Shown here piece by piece: positions 57,690 to 64,000 of a DNA stretch of 64,000 nt (the first letter of the stretch is position 1; each line of letters begins with the position of its first letter). The DNA lies in NCBI GenBank assembly GCA_030068145.1, contig JAPJBO010000528.1, positions 62,001-126,000 of the forward strand. Direction: 5' to 3'. Below the pieces are notes generated by a model, which was given only the letters and a program-made list of their open reading frames with translations, did no database searches and was not told the DNA's origin. The translations under genes and the position numbers were made by a program. Origin of the DNA: Diplonema papillatum (lineage: Eukaryota; Euglenozoa; Diplonemea; Diplonemida; Diplonemidae).

Positions 57690-58180
57690 TAGGGGCTGTT
57701 GGGGTGGGCGTTTACGGGAATCCATCGGCTGATTGCGGACCACTTGCAAAGACCACCGCAAAAAAAGGGAGGTGGCGCTAGTCTGACACTCGCCCTGTTG
57801 TCAAGAAAGAGGGAGAGAGTGGGGGAAGGTAAACAGCAAAGTGACCCGAAGGCACGTGTTCCAGGTTGTCAAAAAACGTCGGAGGCAGCGCACTGGTCAC
57901 CACGAATAATCGCAATTCCTATCACAGTCTTTCGAGAGAACCGACGCTTGAAGGAACCAACCGCAACTGCAAAAAAAGGGGGGTGGCGCTAGTCTGACAC
58001 TCGCCGTGTTGTCAAGAGGTAGCGAGATTGTCACCACGAACAATCGCAATTACTTTCATCACAGCAAGGAACCCACCGCAACCACCGCAAAAACAGGGGG
58101 GTGGCGCTAGTCTGACACTCGCCGTGTTGTCAAGAAAGGGAGAGAGAGGGAAGGGTATACAGCAAAGCGACCCGACGGGG
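57690..58180 (+). repeat. Family M tandem units directly upstream of the mucin-like gene
   Basis: Three units of about 150 bp, each ending GGGGTGGCGCTAGTCTGACA or a variant and CTCGCCGTGTTGTCAAGA. They share TCACCACGAACAATCGCAAT and GGAACCCACCGCAACC. The last unit runs to within a few bases of the start codon at 58183 and so forms the promoter-proximal region and probably the 5' UTR. Confidence 0.87.
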
Positions 58181-58182
58181 CA

Positions 58183-59499
58183 ATGACCCCGCAGCGGCTG
58201 GTGCTCGCAGCGTTCGGCCTCCTCGTTGTGCGCCCGGCGGCGTCGTCGGCTGCGCTGGGGGCGGGGAGGGCAGCTTCCGTTCTGCAGTCGAACAACGGCA
58301 GTACAGCAGCCCCTGGCACCGACGCCCCGGCACTGGCCGCCAACGCCACGTCTGCTCCTTCGTACGGCAACTCCACCGCCTCGCCCGGGCTGGCCTCTGC
58401 CACATTGGCACCAGGCGACACGTGGCAGCCCGCACCAGCCAACACCACCTCTTCCCCAGCAACCTTGTCCCCTGGAGACACCTGGCAGCCAACACCCGCT
58501 AACACCACGAGCCTGTCCCCTGCCACGTCCGCCCCCGGATCTCGGACCACGTTGACCCCAGGCGACACGTGGCGGCCCGCACCGCCAGCAACTACCACCT
58601 CTTCCCCAGGAACCTTGTCCCCTGGAGACACCTGGCAGCCAACGACTTCCAACACCACCAGTCTGTCGCCTGCCACGTCAGCACCCGGATCCCTGGCCAC
58701 GCTGACCCCAGGCGACACGTGGCAGCCCGCGCCGCCAGCAACTACCACCTCTTCCCCGGGAACCTTGTCCCCTGGGGGCACCTGGCAGCCGGCAACTTCT
58801 AGTTCGTCTCCCGTCACGTCTGCTCCCGCGGCTTCGACGTCGTCTCCTGGAGGCACGCTGCAGCCTTCAGCGCCGAGTGCCACCTCCTCACCCAGCCTGG
58901 TCCCTGCTTCGCTGTCCCCTGGTGACACTTTGCAGCCGACGGCTTCCGTTACCGCCGGTCCGGCCGGCACGCTGCAGCCCAGTCTGTCGTCGGCGCCGTC
59001 CGTTTCCGCGGTCCCACCCACCAGCGCACCGCAAGGGGTCTCTGTCTCACCCGATACGGTGGGCCCCGCCCCTCCGTTGACCGCTCCTCCTAATACGGAA
59101 GGGTGTCGAAACACGCCGTGCGGCACTGGTCACTGCGAGTTGTACGGCGCGACGTTTCTGTGCCGGTGCCGGGACGACCCGTCGGTCTACTCCGTGGGCA
59201 AGCCCGCCACCTGCCCCGCGCCGCCCGTCGAAGAGGAGGGCGGGTTCCCGTGGTGGCTTTTGGTGCTGCTCTTCCTCTTCCTCTGCGCCGTCGTGGTCGG
59301 CATCCTCGTCTGGAAGCGGGCGCATCCGGCCACGATGACCATGGACGAGTTCATGGTGGACCTCGTGGAAGCGCCTGAGGAGGAGTGCTTTGATGTGTCG
59401 CCGAGGAACAGGTCCTTCGCCTCAAAAACGGGTTCCGTGGGCAGCGCGTCTCCGTACTCATCACCCGCGCTTAGTCCGGCGGAGGAGATCCGAGTGTGA
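58183..59499 (+). CDS. Mucin-like type I membrane protein with EGF-like module, 438 residues
   Basis: The N-terminus (MTPQRLVLAAFGLLVVRPAA) is a signal peptide. Residues about 30-300 are Thr/Ser/Pro-rich repeats built on LSPGDTWQP and TSLSPATSAPGS, with many N-x-T/S sites, expected to be heavily glycosylated. An EGF-like module follows with six Cys in canonical spacing (C-x4-C-x4-C-x8-C-x-C-x14-C; PCGTGHCELYG). Next come an acidic EEEGG spacer, a single membrane helix (WWLLVLLFLFLCAVVVGILV) and a cytoplasmic tail of about 75 residues with acidic and Ser-rich parts. A cell-surface adhesin, coat or receptor-like role is inferred. The gene is single-exon and on the same strand as the other host genes. 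Nucleotide-level repeats in the Thr/Pro region suggest ongoing length change. Confidence 0.85.
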   Translation: MTPQRLVLAAFGLLVVRPAASSAALGAGRAASVLQSNNGSTAAPGTDAPALAANATSAPSYGNSTASPGLASATLAPGDTWQPAPANTTSSPATLSPGDTWQPTPANTTSLSPATSAPGSRTTLTPGDTWRPAPPATTTSSPGTLSPGDTWQPTTSNTTSLSPATSAPGSLATLTPGDTWQPAPPATTTSSPGTLSPGGTWQPATSSSSPVTSAPAASTSSPGGTLQPSAPSATSSPSLVPASLSPGDTLQPTASVTAGPAGTLQPSLSSAPSVSAVPPTSAPQGVSVSPDTVGPAPPLTAPPNTEGCRNTPCGTGHCELYGATFLCRCRDDPSVYSVGKPATCPAPPVEEEGGFPWWLLVLLFLFLCAVVVGILVWKRAHPATMTMDEFMVDLVEAPEEECFDVSPRNRSFASKTGSVGSASPYSSPALSPAEEIRV

Positions 59500-59745
59500 T
59501 GATTGGACCCCCCAGCTCCTTCGGTCTCATACTGACGACATGTGTCACGTATACCTGTCGATCACTCGGGACTATCGTGACTACCCCGAAGATGGCACTG
59601 TCCTCCTCATCCAACGACCGCTTCCTACCTATGTACCCCACGGTGTATACTACACAGGACCACCAGGTAGGGAATAGGGGCGGGGCCTTAGGGGTATTGT
59701 CTTTAGACAGAGTGGCCCGATGGCTCGCGCATGCCCTTGCCTGAC

Positions 59746-60165
59746 GCTAGCGAGTTGTATGGCGCGACGTTTCTGTGCCGGTGCCGGGACGACCCGTCGG
59801 TCTACTCCGTGGGCAAGCCCGCCACCTGCCCCGCGCCGCCCGTCGAAGAGGAGGGCGGGTTCCCGTGGTGGCTTTTGGTGCTGCTCTTCCCCTTCCTCTG
59901 CGCCGTCGTGGTCGGCATCCTCGTCTGGAAGCGGGCGCATCCGGCCACGATTACCATGGACGAGTTCATGGTGGACCTCGTGGAAGCGCCTCAGGAGGAG
60001 TGCTTTGCTGTGTCGCCGAGGAACAGGTCCTTCGCCTCAAAAACGGGTTCCATATCACCCGCGTTTAGTCCGGCGGAGGAGATCCGAGTGTGATGATTGG
60101 ACCCCCCAGCTCCTCCGGAAGGGGGTCGAAACACCGTGCGGTTCTGGGTTTCGCGAGTTGCAAAG
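59746..60165 (+). pseudogene. Partial duplicates of the mucin-like gene's 3' part
   Basis: 59746-60117 repeats the end of the EGF module, membrane helix, tail and 3' flank of the upstream gene almost exactly. There are changes such as LFPFL for LFLFL in the helix and a shortened Ser-rich tail. It has no signal peptide and begins in mid-domain (SELYGATFLC). From about 60117 a third, shorter trace of the EGF start follows (GGGGGTCGAAACACCGTGCG-like), then diverges. An in-frame product from an upstream ATG (59731) would be a membrane tail without ectodomain; I treat it as a fragment. Confidence 0.8.
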
Positions 60166-60636
60166 ACGGTCAAAAAGGATCGCTGTTTGCTGCAGTGAAT
60201 AGAAGGGCCACCCAGGTTCTCCAGGAGAAGTTCACACTGAAGGGTGTGGTTGAAAGCTCCTTCCGGGATCCGGCTTAGTCACTCAACATTCCCTTGCGCT
60301 AGTGATATCAGTTACAAAGACGTCTTCCTACTCCTCCCTTTCTCGGCAGATCTCGTAAGACTCTTGGCTTTGGAGAAAGACTTCTGGGAATCACTTGGAC
60401 ACTCCGGAAAACTACCAAAGTGGACCTGGTGCTGGCATTCACAACAACAACCTTGGCTTGTCAACATGAAAGTGTGCGTGCGATTACGTCTACACCTCCT
60501 CTAACCCGACTCCCAGCCTCAATGGTCAACCGGAGACTCTAAACCGCCGGGCATTTGAACCTAAGTGGTAGTTGTATGTGTCGTCCTATTCCGGGAACAA
60601 GTCAGGGAGAAGAACGGAGGAATAGTTACAAACAAA
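60166..60636. other. Stretch with a family C core, no gene seen
   Basis: The core GGTCAACCGGAGACTCTAAA lies at about 60524. No coding region is recognised. Confidence 0.5.
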
Positions 60637-60813
60637 CGAGTGACTTCAGGCCGCTTGAGCGGCGCCAATCCGAGCGCACACAGCAGGAGTGATGCGTCGG
60701 CAGTATTTGCACTTCACAATGGGGCTGCCGTCATGAGCGTCGACGGCTAGCGAGTGTCGGCAAAGGGTGCAGTGGTCGGAGCAAGCTTGACCGTGGCAGG
60801 TCTCTGCGGCACC
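60637..60813 (-). other. Cys/His-rich minus-strand reading frame, possible zinc-finger exon
   Basis: Read on the minus strand this gives LCGAAETCHGQACSDHCTLC, then RHSLAVDAHDGSPIVKCKYC and RRITPAVC before a stop. The regular CxxC and C/H spacing is that of a zinc-binding module (RING- or ribbon-like). The frame has no ATG and is short, so it is either an exon of a split gene or a relic. A second Cys-rich minus-strand frame follows at 61200-61400. Confidence 0.5.
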
Positions 60814-61199
60814 GCACAGTGAGTTGGTCGATGTACTTCGGCGCGTTCACCTTGCGCATTACCATGCGTCGCGCAGCCTGCGAGATCACGCCGGGCCGTT
60901 GAACCTAAACAATGTTAGCCCTTTACCGTTTACGGACGGGGACACAATAGTCGTATTCATGTCAAAAGTGTCAAACCCAGAGCTGGAGTTCGGACACTGC
61001 GCCTCCAGGGCGCCAGAGACGTCAAAAAGGAACAACGTCGCAGATGTGCTACGAAACCTAGCCAACGCCACATTTTGGAGTCGTAAAACTCTTGCTGTTG
61101 ATCCATAGTTTCCTCGAGAACCCAAGCGGTACACCCAAGCGTTTTTTGCCTTCGGGAGGCCAAGTCGGTCAACCACCTCCTTGTTTTTCAGCCTGCTCT

Positions 61200-61400
61200 T
61201 CAGGCAGGTCTGATCGCCTTGTTACCACACCGGTAACAGTTGGTACCCTCGGCGTGCATGGTGTCGCATGAGGGATAGAACACACAAGTTGTTCTTTCAT
61301 CGGCTTTCGTCTCCTCCGCGGGCCACTCAACCGCGGCCACGTCCTTCCACTTCACAGTAGAAAGATCAATGTCGTCGCGATGAACGGCGGGAATTTTCAC
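61200..61400 (-). other. Minus-strand frame with CxxC-type C-terminus
   Basis: 66 codons ending CVFYPSCDTMHAEGTNCYRC and GNKAIRPA, a plausible zinc-binding tail, after a segment DLSTVKWKDVAAVEWPAEE. Its first codon is GTG, so the N-terminus is undefined. It could be a terminal exon or a transposon relic. Family L sequence begins just beyond it at 61405. Confidence 0.45.
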
Positions 61401-61404
61401 TTAC

Positions 61405-61535
61405 GTCCCTTTTGGTTTGTGCGCACTTCCTTCAAACCTGTTTTGCTCATCTAACGGGAGTGAGGATAGTACGCTGCCATCGATCTGTTTTTGTTCTTGA
61501 CAAATTGCATTTGTTAGACACAAAAAAGCAAGAAC
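61405..61535 (-). repeat. Family L, minus-strand copy
   Basis: Inverse of 36035-36165 (TTTGTGCGCACTTCCTTCAA; TTGACAAATTGCATTTGTTA). Confidence 0.82.
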
Positions 61536-61867
61536 GTCCCAGGTTACTGCCAACTAACTTGCAAACCCACCTTGGACCCAAACTCTGACCTAATGTTGCA
61601 AAGGACTTCACCCCCTATCGACGACTTGCAATACCGACTTCTTAACACAAGCAATCTTCCGCAAAGGTTGTGCTCGTACCGGAACCGGACTGCAAATCTT
61701 CCATCCAGCCTTCGGTATCCCAGTGTCGATGCTTCACTGCATCGCTGCTTTCACCTTCCCAAGTTGCTGCAGCCGAACTGCTAAGGCTGATCAGAATCTC
61801 CATCCTGAACAAAGGACAGCAGACCCTTTTTGGGACCTGAACAAAGGACAGCAGACCCTTTTTGGGA

Positions 61868-62125
61868 CAAGCACTTGCTTTGTAGGAAATAACATGAGGA
61901 GGCTGCCAGTGGCGAAACCACCAGTCGCAACAATATTCCAATCTCAAAGAAGATACATGTGCTGCAGCCCGTATCTGTTTTTAGTGGCGGGCGACAGCCC
62001 TTCAACAAAAAAAAGAGCCACTTTGGGGTGATCCACATGACTTTGTAGTTGTGTTGTTTTCTCCCCCTCTAGCCTAGCGCTTTGTCGAAATAGGCACAAG
62101 GCAGCCCCCCGAGTATTTCTTTTGT
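61868..62125 (+). repeat. Dispersed repeat family G, copy 6
   Basis: GCTTTGTAGGAAATAACATG to CCCGAGTATTTC, with a 20-bp local insertion GGGGTGATCCACATGACTTT near 62025. A 26-bp direct duplication (GGGACCTGAACAAAGGACAG and onward) lies just upstream near 61815-61866. Confidence 0.88.
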
Positions 62126-62129
62126 CAGC

Positions 62130-62345
62130 ACACGTGTACTGATGGGAACATTTCCGGAACAACGGTTGCCCATGAATGAGAAAGCGAAGGCTAGTTCAGG
62201 AAACTCCCCGAGACAGGGGTTTACCCTGTACACGCGAAGAATCAGAAACTTTTGCCTTTATCGTTTTCATCACCTGTGGTCAGTTGATGCTGATCGGCTG
62301 TTGCTTCGTTTATCAGTGCAAGTCTGAACTCCGGGAATGTTCCAG
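62130..62345 (+). repeat. Dispersed repeat family H, copy 3
   Basis: ACATTTCCGGAACAACGGTT through TTTATCAGTGCAAGTCTGAA, matching 7685-7908. Here it follows a family G copy, whereas at 7.7 kb it precedes one. Confidence 0.85.
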
Positions 62346-62650
62346 AAGAGAAACCTTGTGAGAAAACAAGAAGTGGGAAGTCGATTATCCGACACGCGAC
62401 GCAAACAAGACGAAGCACCTATTTTTTACCAACATTTTTTTTTGCGGATTGCCCTAGTAGTTCGCTCTAAAAAAAGATGCACAGCAGCGTCTTTGGTGGG
62501 TGCACGCCAAACCAATGTCCTCATTCCTTCAGTGGTCTGGGTCACCAAGCAGTTGTGAGTTCCCTGCCCCCCTTTCTCAACCTTCCCAACGCTAAGTGAG
62601 TGTTAAAAAAACCAAACCATAATATTATGCTCCTTGAGGTAGAAAAGCTA

Positions 62651-63104
62651 CACGGTGAGGTCGGACCTCAGAAGCTGGAGATAGAGAGGGCGTGCCCGAG
62701 TCACACCCGAAAATCGGGCGTGTTAGACCAAACAACGCGTGTAAATCCACACCCGAAAAGCGGGTGTGGCACCCGCTGGATTTTTGAGGGGGATAACCAC
62801 GCAGTCTTTTTCCCTCCGAGGTTTCATTGTCGCAAACGAATCCCAGTGTGCAGCGGGCACCCACGGCACACGGCACCAAGCATCCATGCGGAACATCAAG
62901 CTCGTGTAACAGCCAGCGCGCACGAATCAGGCTGCCACGCAAACCCACATCATCGCACACACACGTATCAGGTTACCACACAACGCACACACACCCTCTC
63001 CGGTAGCTCCCGGTCCCTTTCTCCGCGGTCTTTGAATATCCCAGAGAAGGGAAACGAAACCGCCAGCTTCAACTCCAGCTTCTCTGAGGCTGGACCTCAC
63101 CGTG
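62651..63104. mobile_element. 454-bp non-autonomous relative of the 4.28-kb TIR transposon
   Basis: Ends CACGGTGAGGTC and GACCTCACCGTG are inverted and flanked by TA on both sides. The inverted similarity runs about 32 bp with small indels (AGAAGCTGGAG inside). Terminal bases match the element at 21671-25950 (CACGGTGAACTC), and it carries similar CACACCCG/CGGGTGTG subterminal words. The interior includes family E sequence shared with 34637-34760. No protein is encoded. Confidence 0.8.
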
Positions 63105-64000
63105 TATACTGCCCCTTTGATCTTCCTGCTCCCCATTTTACTCCCTGTCTGCCTTGTAGTCCACGCGGGGGCTTGACTGCCTCTCAGTCGTAGTTTGGTT
63201 TGGTTTTGTAGTAGGTAAAAAGAAGCACAAAAAACGTCGAAAGACATCAATTCTGTACGGGATCGTCGGTGAAAACACGAAGGAGGGAGAAGAAGAAGAA
63301 GAAGAAGTTCGCGCCGGTCCGATTCCCGATCTGACGACGAACTTGTCGGCAAGCTACCAGCGGCAGTTGCAGCCGTCGCGGGTTGCACCACCAGCGGAAG
63401 CGCGCCAATGTCACGTAGCGAAAGGCAGGCATGGTGTGGTACTCATCGGCATGCCAACTACACACACACCCACACAACAATAATCCAATCTCGGGGGGGG
63501 GGGGCTGCATGCAAAGCTGGTGTCGGAGTCTCTGCTGCGTGGCTGGCCGTCATCTCTGTGGGCTTCTGCTCAGTCGCAAAGAAAGTCATCATCAGATGAC
63601 CTGACATGCAACGGATACTCGGACGAGACTCGTGACTCTTGGGGTGGGGTACAAAGAGCCCTTGTTCTATGGCATGGCAACAGTGTCGTGGAACCTACCA
63701 GACCAACAGTTTGGAGTTTTCATATTTTCTGGCGTTGTTAGCTCAGCTCACATTCACGTCGCTGTTTGTATCAATACTGTTCTCGTCCTTCGCTTCCTGC
63801 TGCCTGTGACCAACGCTGACGGCCTACATGGCATCTCCCTGTCTTGCGCTTCCCTGCTGCTGGCCTCGGGGCTGGCTTCAGGAAACCAGAAATCTTGTTC
63901 AATGCAATTTCGCAGCTGTGCACCGTAACCCCGGAGATGCTGAACTAAGTGTTACTCAAGAAGGCCCAAAGGCAAGCCGCGCCTTGACCCACGTTGCCAG
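63105..64000. other. Window end, no gene recognised
   Basis: Contains a GAAGAA tract near 63290, a fragment of family G middle sequence (GGTGTGGTACTCATCGGCAT near 63433) and a G-run at 63497. A plus frame of about 98 codons at 63632-63928 is hydrophobic but begins with GTG and is not recognised. Confidence 0.45.

Overview
This window comes from a nuclear genome of a microbial eukaryote with a large, repeat-rich genome. Host genes carry canonical GT-AG introns of very unequal length. The proteins are eukaryotic (diphthamide-pathway WD40 protein, mitochondrial-type NDH2, a mucin/EGF-like membrane protein), and a piece of nuclear 18S rRNA is present. The taxon cannot be fixed from the sequence. 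An alga-like protist with a bloated genome (for example a chromerid or another alveolate) would fit, but that is a guess. All recognisable host genes lie on the + strand.

Layout. 1-2.5 kb: the 3' end of a non-LTR retrotransposon (RNase H domain, Cys-rich C-terminus) with a CA tail. 3.1-4.3 kb: the last two exons of DPH7 (diphthine methylesterase), followed by tandem copies of its 3' end. 5.7 kb: a stray 3' end of 18S rRNA. 6.4-32.2 kb: one NDH2 gene (type II NADH dehydrogenase) of five exons encoding about 472 residues over 25 kb, preceded by a broken duplicate of its own 5' end. Its introns are packed with satellites, foldback elements and transposons. Intron 1 holds a 451-bp tandem array that amplified the first 67 bp of exon 2 together with its splice acceptor. 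Intron 2 holds a 43-bp AT-rich satellite. Intron 4 (14.5 kb) holds a 1.9-kb TIR element, a 4.3-kb TIR DNA transposon with two unassigned genes, a nested short-repeat insertion, and a nearly complete tyrosine-recombinase (DIRS-like) retrotransposon. The last exon codes for only 16 residues.

32-41 kb has no convincing host gene and is a mosaic of short dispersed repeats and satellites. 41.0-45.6 kb and 50.8-56.3 kb are two copies of one duplicated gene. Copy 2 is intact and intronless, encoding 1806 residues: N-terminal domain, UvrD-like SF1 helicase, TPR, right-handed beta-helix, then a DUF4470-like region. Copy 1 is frameshifted and truncated. Between them lie inverted minisatellites, a truncated gag-RT retroelement (minus strand) and a decayed zinc-knuckle gene. 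56.5-57.0 kb is a CR1/L2-like LINE fragment. 58.2-59.5 kb is a mucin-like type I membrane protein with an EGF-like module; its C-terminal part is duplicated downstream as a fragment. 60-64 kb holds Cys-rich minus-strand fragments and more short repeats, including a 454-bp non-autonomous relative of the 4.3-kb transposon.

About a dozen short dispersed repeat families (named A to O here) recur across the window. The most abundant, family G, has six copies. Their junctions give relative ages and mark where host genes were cut.
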